Part shown: piece after piece, positions 14,779-23,663 of the stretch
Layout of the letters: every line of letters begins with the position of its first letter
How positions within the stretch are numbered: position 1 is the stretch's first letter
DNA from: Chrysochromulina parva
Taxonomy: Eukaryota > Haptophyta > Prymnesiales > Chrysochromulinaceae
Reading direction: 5' to 3'
Length of the DNA stretch: 24,430 bases
Assembly (NCBI GenBank): GCA_002887195.1
Contig: PJAB01000539.1
Span: 1 to 24,430, forward strand
Made by a program: the position numbers and the translations under genes
Notes under the pieces: generated by a model
Database searches by the model: none
What the model saw: only the letters and a program-made list of their open reading frames with translations
What the model was told of the DNA's origin: nothing

Positions 14779-16436
14779 AGCGGCGGCTTCAAGGACGGCG
14801 GCGGCATACCAGGCGGTGGCGGCGGCGGCGGCATGCGCGGCGGCATGCCCGGAGGCGGCGGCGGTGGCATTATGCCTGGCGGCGGCGGCATACCAGGCGG
14901 CGGCATCCCTGGCGGCGGCGGCGGCATACGCGGCGGCATCCCTGGCGGCGGCGGCATGGGAGGCGGCGGCGGCGGCATGGGAGGCGGCGGCGGCGGCGGC
15001 ATGGGAGGCGGCGGCGGCGGCGGCGGCTTACTCGGGACTACGACACCATGCGCCTCGGCGGGCTTGTGGTCGATGCCCTGCATGGCCTTCGAGGCCGTCG
15101 ACGCGATCGAGGAGGTGTGCCCGTCCCAGATGACACGTGCGCGCTGCTCTTTGACCTCTTCCTCGGCACTCTTGCTGACCGTCTCGCCGATGGCCACCTC
15201 CTTGTCGCCGAAAATATCCGTACGACGGTTGGCGAAATTCTTGAGGTTGCGCCCGATGTCATCGCCGCCTGCGATGTTGCTGCCGCGAGAGCGCTCGTCC
15301 TCGACCGCCTTCTGCTCTTTCCATTTCGGGTCGAGGAGGGAGATGCGCATGTGCTCTTCGAGTTCTTCGAGTCGCACCTGCTGGCCGGTGAGGGGGTCCA
15401 CCGCGTACTGCAGCGTCGGTGCCTTGGCCCCCAGCTGTGGCTTGTAGTCGCGGCGAATCAGGTGCTCGGGCACGGCCTGCAGCCGCGACGCCGCGAGCTG
15501 CTCCGACGGCGGCTGGCTGGGGGGCTCGGGACCTTCGATGAGGGCGGGGGTGGCCTCGGGGGCTCCTGGCTCGTGTGTCGTGAGGAGCAAGCCCGCGGGC
15601 GCCGACGTGGCAGGTGCCGCGGCCGGCGGCGCGGCGGCGGCGGCGGTCGTCGACGTGTCGAGCGCCTGCGGCGCGGGGAGTGTGTTGTCGTCATCGTCGT
15701 CGAAGCCGATGGTCTCGACGACGATGAAGTCGTGCCAGTCGATGAGCAGCTGTGAGCGTCGCTCCTCCGCCGCCGCCTCCTCTTTCGTGAGCTTCTCGCG
15801 CTCACGCTCGCACACGAAGGCCGCGAACTGCTGCATGCGCGTCAGCGTGCGCAGCGGGTCGGCAGCGTCCTGCTTCAGGTGGTTCGTGACTTCGGGCTTC
15901 GGGTTGAGGCATTTGGCGTAGGCGTCCACCAAGTTGGTGAAGTGCTGGAATAAGTGGTGGCCCGGCTTGAGGAAGTCGAACTGCGGATTCTTCGCCTCGC
16001 GGTCGAGAATGCCGGTGAGGAAGGGCTTGCCATTGGTGGCCACGAACTGCGCGGTGAGCTGGATCACGTCGAGGTCCAGCGGATACGCCCCGGGCGGGCG
16101 CACCACCGTGTACAACTGCTTGGGTGGCTCGACGGGAGTGACGGTCGGCTTCTTGCTGATGTTCACCTTGGCGGCGCTCTGCGTAACAGCGGAGGTTGAG
16201 GATGCGCTCGCAGCGCCGCTGCTGGCGACAGGCGCGACGGTGCCGCCCAGCTCAACGATCTTCGCGCGATAGTATGGGTTGAATGGGTCGTTGGGCTGCA
16301 GAAAAGAGAACTTGGCATTGTTCTGCTCGTTCTTGATGCGCGCTTCGAACTCGGGGCCGTTGCGAGCGACAAAGGAGGCGGTCTTGTCGATGATCGTCTT
16401 GAGCTCCGCCGACGGCTCGACGACCAAGAGTGCCAT
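14682..16436 (-). CDS. SF3A1: Splicing factor 3A subunit 1 (SF3A1 / Prp21), without the C-terminal ubiquitin-like domain
   Basis: A 584-residue U2 snRNP subunit that helps form the 17S U2 particle and recognise the branch site. Two SURP modules are present: about 12-61 (IIDKTASFVARNGPEFEARI ... FLQPNDPFNPYYRAKI) and about 122-175 (IQLTAQFVATNGKPFLTGIL ... FDFLKPGHHLFQHF). The conserved middle part carries LLIDWHDFIVVETI, an acidic run, DPLTGQQVRLEELEEHMRIS, LLDPKWKEQK and NLKNFANRRTDIFGDKE, followed by RVIWDGHTSSIA. A long Pro/Met/Gly-rich tract then leads to a basic SKKQK segment and the stop. Human and plant SF3A1 continue from a similar basic segment into a ubiquitin-like domain; here it is absent, as in yeast Prp21. 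The ATG at 16436 precedes the SURP region closely. The gene is intronless and head-to-head with the TPR gene. Confidence 0.95.
14738..15030 (-). repeat. GGC/CCG tract encoding the SF3A1 poly-proline region
   Basis: On the plus strand this is an almost continuous run of ggc triplets broken by atg, ata and cgc codon complements; on the coding (minus) strand it gives PPPPP blocks punctuated by M, GMPP and RMPP. Such a tract is prone to slippage, so length may vary between strains or be mis-assembled. Confidence 0.85.
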
Positions 16437-16668
16437 TATCGGGCTCCGTGACCGCGCCACAATGGACAGACGTGATGAACTCGTCAATCAAAGCGCCGCT
16501 CTGAGCTCGTCAATCGCTCTACTGAGGTAAGTTCCGACTTTGAAGTTTGTGTCGCGACTCGAGACTGTGAGGCACACCAACCGTCGCGCCTCGAAGCCGC
16601 GCTCGGCACGCACCGCGGCGACCCCAAACCACCATCCGGCTCGCGGCGAACCCCAAAGCGCGAGCCCT
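16437..16668. promoter_or_regulatory. Divergent promoter region, SF3A1 / TPR protein, with a consensus splice donor
   Basis: 232 bases separate the called start codons. The 10-mer CTCGTCAATC occurs twice in direct orientation (16480-16489 and 16506-16515). A perfect plus-strand donor GAG|GTAAGT begins its intron at 16527. An ATG at 16462 opens a 21-codon frame up to that donor, so the TPR gene may have a short extra first exon or a 5'-UTR intron. Confidence 0.5.
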
Positions 16669-18514
16669 ATGTTCGCGCCACCAAAGCACCTCCGGAAAAA
16701 TGTCGGCAGGCGGGTTTGGGCCGACCCGTTCGTGCTCGGCAATCAGCAAGCACGCAAGGGGCAGCACGAGGCGGCGGTGCAGCAGTTTAGCCGACTCATC
16801 GACCGCGGCGTGCGCCAGGATGCCGCCGTGTTCGCGAGCCGTGGCAGCTCAGCGCAGGCGCTGGGCGACCACGTGCGTGCTGTGTATGACTATTCGATGG
16901 CCATCCGGCTGCAGCCCGACGAGCCATCGCACTACACGAGCCGTGCCATCAGCCTGGTGGCGCTGCATCAGCTCGAGACGATGCCGGGCGCACTGCACGA
17001 TCACGACAAGGCCGTCGCGTTGGTCACCGGCAGCGGAGCCGCCGCCGCCCTCGTGACGCCCGCGACTGTCGCGGGCGTGTACCTCGCACGCGGCCTCGCG
17101 CGCGAGACGGCGGGCCGTTATGCGGAGTCGGTGGACGATCTGTGCCACGTGCTCGGCGCGCTCGGCGCGCCAAGGGGAGAGGGCGACAAGTACGACGCGA
17201 GTACGACGTTGCTGGCCAGCGCGGCGGAGGTGACGGGCGCGCTCCTGAGGCGCGGCATGTGCCTGCGGCGCCTTGGTCGGTATGATCTGAGCCTGCGCGA
17301 CCTGCGTGACGTGGTGGAGCGCTCTCCCGAGCTCGCGATGGCACACGAGCAGCTTGGGCTGTGCTTGCGGGAGCGCGATGATGAGAGCGCCACGCCGCCC
17401 GATGCGGAGGCGGCCGAGGCGGCCCTTGCGACGGCGGTGCGCCTCCGCCCCGAGGACGCCAACCTCCGTGTCGAGCACGCACGCGCCCTCGGCGCCCTCG
17501 GTCGTCTCGAACCGGCGGCGGATGCGCTCGCCGAGGCGCTCCAGATGGCGCCATCGGAACCGTCGGTGAGCCTCACGTACGCCGATCATCTACGCCACGT
17601 GGCCGCAGAGGCGACGGTGCCGTACAAGCAGCCGCTCGCGTACGACGCCGCCGCGGGCGCTTACGCCCTCGCCGAACGTGTGGCCGGCCTGAGGCGCGAT
17701 GCGGCGCTCGAGCGTGTCGAACGGCTGCAGGCGGCCGCCGCCAAGGCGCGCCGTGCTGGCCAGCCGCTCTCGCTCATCGCACAGGCGGATCTTGCGGATG
17801 CGAGCGCGACCGCCAAGGCGATGGCGGGGCTCGCCGCGGCGGCGGCACACGGCGGAGGCCAGTGCTATGCTGCGCAGCAGCTGTGGCCCGACGCGCACGC
17901 CCGCTACAGCGCGGCGCTCAAGCTGTGCCCCGACAAGGCAGAGAGCCGGCTAGAGCTTGCCACGACGCTGTACGCCCAGGGCGCGCCACGACAGGCGCTC
18001 GTCGAGCTCGACGTGTGCGTGACCATGCGCCCCAGTTGGGCCGCCCCTCGCCGGCTGCGGGGCGAGTTGCACCGAGAGGGAGGGGCGCTTCGGCTTGCGC
18101 TTGCGGACTTCACTGCGGCGCTCGAGGCGCGCGATCCGGGCCCGGAGGCGCCCGCGACGGCGCGCCGTCGAGGCGCCGCCGTGAGCCCAGGCGACGACTA
18201 CGTGCGCCGTGGAGGAGTCTCGATGCTCCTGGGCGATCCGGCGGCAGCTCTGGACGATTTCGAAGCGGCGGCCAAGGCGGGCGTGCCGGCGGGTGTCGTC
18301 ACGGTGCGGCTACAAACGGCGCGCGCCGCGGCTCTGCGTGCGCTCGGTCGGCGGCGACGTGCGCTGAGGCTGCTGGGCATAGCCCTGCGGCACGGCGCGG
18401 AGCACATCGTCTCGCCATATGAACCCACGCCGCAGGAGATGGAGGAGCGCTCGAAGCCGAAGCCGAAGGTGACGGCCATCGTCTCGGACGACGAGGAGGA
18501 CGTCGACGACGACG

Positions 18515-18549
<35 letters not shown>

Positions 18550-19974
18550 AGCGGCAGCGGCAGCGGCGGCCGGCGACGTAAGGGAACACCGGAGGAGAAA
18601 GCCGAGGCGGCCGCGGCCGTCATGTACCAGGAGGCGCGGCGTGCAGCAGAGCAGCTGGAGCAAAATGCTCTCTTCGCCGCAGTCCATGTGCTGCGTGGCC
18701 AGTGCTTGCACGAGCGGCGCCAGTACGCGGCGGCGGTGCGCGCATATGATCATGCGCTGCGACGCGCTCCAAACGACGCGAACACGCGCTGCCTACGCGC
18801 GGCCTCGCACTACCGAGCCGGTAACCTACCAGCGGCGCTCTCGGATGCGCGGTCGGCGCTCGCGGCGCCCAGTCTGCTGCCCGCCGCACCGAGCGACGCG
18901 TCGTTGCGAGCAGATATGCAGCAGCTCTTGGGGATGCTGCTGGCGCGTTCCGAGCATCTTTGGGGCGCTGTGGCCGCTCTGAGCGCGAGCATCCATTTGC
19001 ATCAAGATGCCGATGGCGAGAGTCTGTACGCGAGCAAGAGCATGGCGACGGGCGGTCGTGGCGCCAAGGGCGAGGAGGCGGACGACGACGAGGCGGGCGG
19101 CGCGTCTCTCGCAAGGAGCGCGAGCGTCAAGTCTCGGCCATCGGCACCGTCGCACCGTCCTGCCCCCGCGCTCGCTCCCAAGGACACCACCAAGCTCGGT
19201 GGAAGCCACCGCGCCGCGCCTGCACTCGTCGTCGTGATCCCGTCGCGGCCCTCGGCAGCGGCGCCCGAGGCTGCGCCCGAGGCGGCGCTCGTGCACGCGC
19301 GCACGGCCCCAGCGCTGCTCGGTGGGGCGAGTGAGGCGCGTCGGAAGGCAAAGGAGGAGGCCGCCAGAGAGGAGGCTGCCAAGGAGGCATCGGCCAAGGC
19401 GGCGGCGCTGCCGCCGTCGGGTCACGCGTATGCGTTGCTGCAGCGCGGCATCACCTTGCTGCTCTGCGAGAGAGCCGAGGCGGCGGTCGCCGACCTGAGC
19501 AGCGCGCTTGAGCACAAGGCGGGCTGGGCGTACGCGCACTATGCGCGCGGCTTCGCCCACAAGGCATGCGACGACCTCGATCGAGCCGCTGCCGACTTTG
19601 AAGCCAGTCGGAGGGCGAACGGCGGGCTGCGCGTGGACTACGATGTGGTCTTCCATGTGCAAGCTGGGCTGGAGATGCTCTTCGACGAGGCGGGCTGGGA
19701 TCCGCTGCCGAGCGTGCTCACCATGATGAGTACGGAGGACGCACGCAGGGAAGAGGAGGAGCCAGAGGTGCCCGAGGAGGAGGGCGAGGAGGGTGCCGAG
19801 GAGGAGCTCGAGGAGGCCGCCGCGCCGCCCACGGGCGACGACGAGGCGTACCTCGTCGACAGCTCCGCGGCGCCACCCACGTGGCACCCGCCGCCCACCG
19901 AATGGAGGGGTCGTGGACGTGTGCGGGACGTGGCCACGGCCGAGGAGGACGAGGAGGATGAGGAGGATCAGTAG
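16669..19974 (+). CDS. Large tetratricopeptide-repeat (TPR) protein
   Basis: A 1101-residue protein built of TPR helix pairs in at least three groups: about residues 20-300 (for example ASRGSSAQALGDHVRAVYDY then SMAIRLQPDEPSHY), about 395-540 (LWPDAHARYSAALKLCPDKA), about 665-780 (RQYAAAVRAYDHALRRAPND) and about 917-985 (RAEAAVADLSSALEHKAGWA). Linkers are low-complexity: an acidic-plus-Gly tract at about 605-634 encoded by a GGC run, an Ala/Pro/Ser linker at about 785-910, and a strongly Glu/Asp-rich tail at about 1030-1101. TPRs scaffold protein complexes; no catalytic domain is visible, and the partner is unknown. The called ATG at 16669 is the first in the frame. A short upstream exon (ATG 16462 to donor 16527) could add about 20 residues. 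It is head-to-head with SF3A1. Confidence 0.85.
18516..18570 (+). repeat. GGC triplet run encoding poly-Gly in the TPR protein
   Basis: About eighteen consecutive triplets of ggc, interrupted only by agc codons near the end, follow directly on a gac/gag acidic run. They encode a flexible Gly/Ser linker between TPR groups. A microsatellite-like, slippage-prone sequence. Confidence 0.9.
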
Positions 19975-20291
19975 CACGCGAGCGGAGCGAGAGCCGGGAC
20001 GAGACACTCACTGCGTGAGGGCAGAAGCCAGAACCCAGCTCATCCGACTGTCGAGAACAGCGCGCAGCCTCGACGATGCTCAGCGTACAGCGACGACGAC
20101 CGCGAGCCCGACCACTCTAATTGCCAAGTAGTATTTACTAATAATTGCAATTACTATTAAGAAAAGTTAACCATCCCGCTCCGCGGCTCGGTCCGGTCAG
20201 CGGTCACTCTCGTGGTCGCGTCACAGCGATTGCGTGCATCCTCGACGCTCGACCGACGGCGGTCTGTCTGCGGGTCTCTGTGACTAAGTGC
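19975..20291. other. Convergent spacer with an AT-rich island, no supported gene
   Basis: 317 bases between the 3' ends of the TPR gene (+) and the FAM194-thioredoxin gene (-). The segment 20114-20172 is strikingly AT-rich for this window and includes the palindrome taattgcaatta (20142-20153) and the half-symmetric tagtatttacta. It is a candidate 3'-end or transcription-termination region for both genes, by position and composition only. Confidence 0.5.
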
Positions 20292-21839
20292 TCATGGCCC
20301 AGTTTTGCCCAGGATGGGCGCCGTCGCCTTGAGAGTGGCGCCAAAGTCGCCGGTGTTGTGGTCGTCGGTCGGGCCGAAGCGGAAATCGTCGGGCAGGAAA
20401 TTTTTCTCGCTCGCGACCTTTCGTACCTGGGTTTTGAGGTCGTCGATGGAGCTGCCATAGCCGTTGAGGGTGCTCGAGGCGTACGCGAGGCGGCCGCCAA
20501 TGTACATCAGGTACATGGGCAGCGTGTTGATGTTGTGCCGGTCGCGCAGGAAGCGCGACTGCGACATGTCGAACTTGACCAGGATGAACGGGGGCGCCTC
20601 GCCGGCAGCCTGCGCTCCGGCCATGCTGCTGCTGCCGCTGCCGGCGCCGCTGTGTGGCGGCGCAACGACGGTATCGTTCCAGTTGGCCGTCGATTCGCCC
20701 TCCTTGGCGGTGAGCACGCCGTTGAGCATCTCGAGGTTCGCCTCGGCGCGCCGCGCCTGCGGCAGCCAGCCGGCGAGGCAGGCGACCACGACGACGCTCC
20801 CTTTGGGCGCCTCGACCTTAATGTAGTTGTCAAAGGTCTTCGAGGTGAGCTCCTTCAGACGCTTCCGCGGCGTCTTGTAGTGGATGCCGTGATCCGGCCG
20901 GTAGCGGCCGCTCGCATTCTTGATAGCGTTCGTGAGCGGCAGCGGAAGGGACGGACCCTTCGCATGCTCCTGCAGCAGTTGCGTGAGGACGTCCGGGTTG
21001 GAGCTAGGCAGAGAGGCGAAGGTACGTGAAAAGGGGTCCGTCTTGATGGACTCGCCCATCCGCAGCGTCGGGAAGGCATCGCCAAGCGTGTCCGCGAGCT
21101 TCTGCTTCGAGATGAAGCAGTCGACGTCCCAAAACCCGTCCGCGACGGACTTTTGCAGCTGCGATGTCGAGGCGACGACGGGCTTCAGATCGGGGTGCTT
21201 CTTCATGTCATCCTCCGTGATCAGCGTCTTCGCGACCGGAATCTCGCTCATGCCACCGAGCGCGGCGCGCCGCTCGCGGTTCTCTTGCGCCGCCAGCCGG
21301 CACTTGTCAATGTCGAGCACGTGCTTGCCGCGCTCGGGTCCCATCTTGATCACACCGAGCGACTTGGACAGGTACGAGTCGTTGGCCATCTTCGGCACCT
21401 CGCCGATCTGCCACTCCTCACTCATGCCCTGGCACACAAGCTTGGCCGTGATGGCCTGCCGCGAGCCAAAGGAGATCTGGATGTGCGGCGACAGGTCGAA
21501 GGAGATGGGCCGGTTCGCTGCGAGCGGCTTCGTCGTCGTCCACAGCCGCAGGATCTTGCCGTCCTCGTCGCAGAATGTGCCGCCCGTCTTGCGGGACGTG
21601 AGTCGCGGGTTGCCAGTGGGGAACGCGCAGAAGCCCTCGCCGATCGGATCGATCGCGAGCAGCGTTGTGCCCGCCCTGTTGTCCGCATAGAAGTATGTGT
21701 AGAAGCCGCCGCCCATCCGCTCATAGCACATCGCCATGTTGCCCGAAGGATAATATGCCATCGAGCCGCCGTCAGGATAGTACTTGATGAACACGCTGCC
21801 CGAGGGGTACAGCTTCGGCGGCTTGATCTCCACCACCAT
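20292..21839 (-). CDS. Fusion: FAM194/ERICH6-like N-terminal domain + thioredoxin-fold C-terminal domain without CxxC
   Basis: A 515-residue protein. The first ~135 residues hold tandem YPSG/YPDG motifs (LYPSGSVFIKYYPDGG, AYYPSGNMAMCYERMGGGFY, YADNRAGTTLLAI) typical of the FAM194 domain of glutamate-rich protein 6 family members. The middle (about 140-365) is charged and not recognised. From about residue 365 there is a thioredoxin-like pattern: KGSVVVVACLAGWLPQARRA on strand/helix 1, FILVKFDMSQS, then the cis-Pro turn NTLPMYLMYIGGRLAYAS. The active-site CxxC position reads W-L-P-Q, so no dithiol redox activity is expected. FAM194 proteins occur widely in ciliated eukaryotes, so a flagellar role is plausible but unproven. 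I chose the ATG at 21839 because the YPSG domain follows it directly. It is head-to-head with the REI1-like gene, 132 bases away. Confidence 0.75.
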   Translation of the reverse strand: MVVEIKPPKLYPSGSVFIKYYPDGGSMAYYPSGNMAMCYERMGGGFYTYFYADNRAGTTLLAIDPIGEGFCAFPTGNPRLTSRKTGGTFCDEDGKILRLWTTTKPLAANRPISFDLSPHIQISFGSRQAITAKLVCQGMSEEWQIGEVPKMANDSYLSKSLGVIKMGPERGKHVLDIDKCRLAAQENRERRAALGGMSEIPVAKTLITEDDMKKHPDLKPVVASTSQLQKSVADGFWDVDCFISKQKLADTLGDAFPTLRMGESIKTDPFSRTFASLPSSNPDVLTQLLQEHAKGPSLPLPLTNAIKNASGRYRPDHGIHYKTPRKRLKELTSKTFDNYIKVEAPKGSVVVVACLAGWLPQARRAEANLEMLNGVLTAKEGESTANWNDTVVAPPHSGAGSGSSSMAGAQAAGEAPPFILVKFDMSQSRFLRDRHNINTLPMYLMYIGGRLAYASSTLNGYGSSIDDLKTQVRKVASEKNFLPDDFRFGPTDDHNTGDFGATLKATAPILGKTGP

Positions 21840-21971
21840 GGCGCCCCGAGCAGGGCGCTGCGCTGCGCTGCGCTCGTGACGAAGAGGCCTCTGAACGGAC
21901 GCTGTTTCGTCGCGCCGTTCCGGGCAAGTTTTTCGTCCCCAACCCAGTGTACCCCAAACCAGTGCCCACCC
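21840..21971. promoter_or_regulatory. Divergent promoter region, FAM194-thioredoxin / REI1-like
   Basis: At 132 bases, this is the shortest start-to-start gap in the window. It contains GTTTCGTCGC (21904-21913), identical to a box at 8940-8949, and TTTCGTCC (21931-21938), shared with 1482-1489. A gctgc 5-mer runs about three times at 21856-21873. Two promoters must share this space or there is one bidirectional promoter. Confidence 0.55.
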
Positions 21972-23663
21972 ATGGTTGGGGCCGGGATGGGTAACGAAAC
22001 TCAATTGTCTGTGACTTCGTGGACTCGTGTGGACGGTGACGACGAGGACGAGCGCTTCGTGGAGGCGGAAGCAAGGATGGGATCCATCCGAGGCCCGTCA
22101 ATGCCCATGTCGCTCGTCCAGCCGGGCGAGGGTGGCGCCGGTGCGCGCACCTTTACGTGCTACACTGCGCCCGGTGTGGTCTTTGCCTCCGAGGAGGAGA
22201 TGAAGGAGCACTACCGCTCCGACTGGCACCGGTACAATCTGAAGCGCAAGGTGGCTGGGCTCGCGCCCCTGCCGCTCGCCGTGTACGAAGAGCGTGCGGC
22301 GCGCGAGGCGGCGGCAGCGCCGGTGTTGGCCACCGACGGCGTGAGCCGCGCGACGCAGCGCCGGCTCAAGCGAGAGGCAAAGCAGGAGGCCAAGGCGGCG
22401 GCGGCGGCGGCCAACCCACGCTCAAAGGCGGCGCACTACCAGGCGGCCAAGGATCTCAGCGAGCATGAGTACATCGAGAAGAAGCTGAGCGAGGCCGAGC
22501 CTTACGACGAGGGTTCCGACCTCTTCTCGCGCCACCACAGTGAGAGCCTCGAGGCGAACCTCGCGTACATGGCGAAGACGCATGGCTTCTACATTCCATA
22601 CATCGAGTACGTGACGGACCTGCGCGGTCTGCTCGGCTACCTGCTCGAGATGGTGTACGTGGGCAACGTGGCGCTGATCTCTGGCAAGCAGCACCACTCA
22701 CTCGAGGCGGTGCAGGCTCACATGCGCGATCGACACGAGTGCCGCATCGAGCTCGAGGGGCACGAGGACGAGTACGGCGCGTGGTACGACCTTGAGGCAC
22801 TTGCGGCGAAGAGCCCGCTGTGGACGTGGGTAGAGGAGGAGGTGAGCGACGAGGACGAAGATGAGGGTGAGATGGAGGCGGCGGACGAGGCGGCGGCGGG
22901 CGAGGCGCGCGAGCGCGGCGTGGCCGGCGTGGCCGAACCCATGGAGGTGAACACAACAGAGGAGATGGTGGGCGAGCTCCTCGATGAGTGTGTGCGCCAC
23001 GGATTGCTCACGGAGAGCGCGGTAGATGCCCTCACGGACCGCGTCGCGAGTGGCGAGATGAGCGACGCACAGCTGTACTCCGAGTGGGCGCACCGGCTCG
23101 CCGCTCACAAGGGCGGAGGTGCGGGAGCTCCCTCCGGAGGTGAAACCACCTCGCCCGCCGCACAGATGCCGCTGCCGCCGCCGGCGGCGCAGCGTGCGAC
23201 AGCGAGCGCAGAGGATATGTCGGTGGGCACATCGACGCGCTCGATGCGCTGGACGGTGCGCTACCGGCCTGTGGGCACCGCCGCTGAGGCTGGCGCCCTG
23301 ACCGTCCGCGCCGAGGCAGGCACAATCCGCTCTGATGGGACAGTTGTTGCTCACGACTGTGAACGTGAGCTCGGCCATCGCAGCATGCGCACGTTCTACA
23401 AGCAAAAGTTCCGCCCCGGGCACGGCGAGCTCCTCGCGGGTTTCGGACACAATCCAGCGATGCATGCGCTGCTGCTGCAGTATTCCCAAGCTGGTGTCCT
23501 CGCGAACCCCATGCCTGCGCTCAAGATCCCCCAAAATGGCTTCATGAGCAGGACTTCAGTCCACATGCAAAAGTTGGCCGATGTCAAGCAGGGCGACAAG
23601 AATTGCATGAACGGCGCGTATGGCTACAGGCACTTCAGGGACCGGAACGTCATCTTCGGCTAG
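21972..23663 (+). CDS. REI1/ZNF622-family ribosome-biogenesis protein with degenerate zinc fingers
   Basis: A 563-residue member of the REI1/REH1/ZNF622 family, cytoplasmic factors acting late in 60S ribosomal subunit maturation. Family hallmarks are HYRSDWHRYNLKRKVAGLAP (about 80-99), HHSESLEANLAYMAKTHGFY then IP-IEYVTDLRGLLGYL (188-224), EAVQAHMRDRHECRIEL with a later YDL (245-273) and GHRSMRTFYKQKF (468-480). The zinc ligands are odd: the CxxC pairs read C63/A66, D183/S186 and A234/S237, while the histidines (H80/H86, H250/H255) remain, and a second internal finger present in human ZNF622 is missing. An acidic run (about 287-310) and an extra helical segment (about 328-380) interrupt the C-terminal half. 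Start at 21972; a second in-frame ATG at 21987 is equally possible. It is intronless. Confidence 0.88.
   Translation: MVGAGMGNETQLSVTSWTRVDGDDEDERFVEAEARMGSIRGPSMPMSLVQPGEGGAGARTFTCYTAPGVVFASEEEMKEHYRSDWHRYNLKRKVAGLAPLPLAVYEERAAREAAAAPVLATDGVSRATQRRLKREAKQEAKAAAAAANPRSKAAHYQAAKDLSEHEYIEKKLSEAEPYDEGSDLFSRHHSESLEANLAYMAKTHGFYIPYIEYVTDLRGLLGYLLEMVYVGNVALISGKQHHSLEAVQAHMRDRHECRIELEGHEDEYGAWYDLEALAAKSPLWTWVEEEVSDEDEDEGEMEAADEAAAGEARERGVAGVAEPMEVNTTEEMVGELLDECVRHGLLTESAVDALTDRVASGEMSDAQLYSEWAHRLAAHKGGGAGAPSGGETTSPAAQMPLPPPAAQRATASAEDMSVGTSTRSMRWTVRYRPVGTAAEAGALTVRAEAGTIRSDGTVVAHDCERELGHRSMRTFYKQKFRPGHGELLAGFGHNPAMHALLLQYSQAGVLANPMPALKIPQNGFMSRTSVHMQKLADVKQGDKNCMNGAYGYRHFRDRNVIFG

Noticed and set aside
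14722..15133. Plus-strand poly-Gly and poly-Ala open frames
   Set aside because: They are the other reading frames of the GGC tract that encodes the SF3A1 proline-rich region.
18826..20007. Long minus-strand open frame opposite the TPR gene
   Set aside because: Arg/Gly-rich antisense shadow of a strongly biased coding region, with no recognisable domain.
21153..21971. Upstream extension of the REI1-like frame over the FAM194-thioredoxin gene
   Set aside because: The extension is antisense to a recognised protein and has none of the REI1/ZNF622 signature, which starts after the ATG at 21972.
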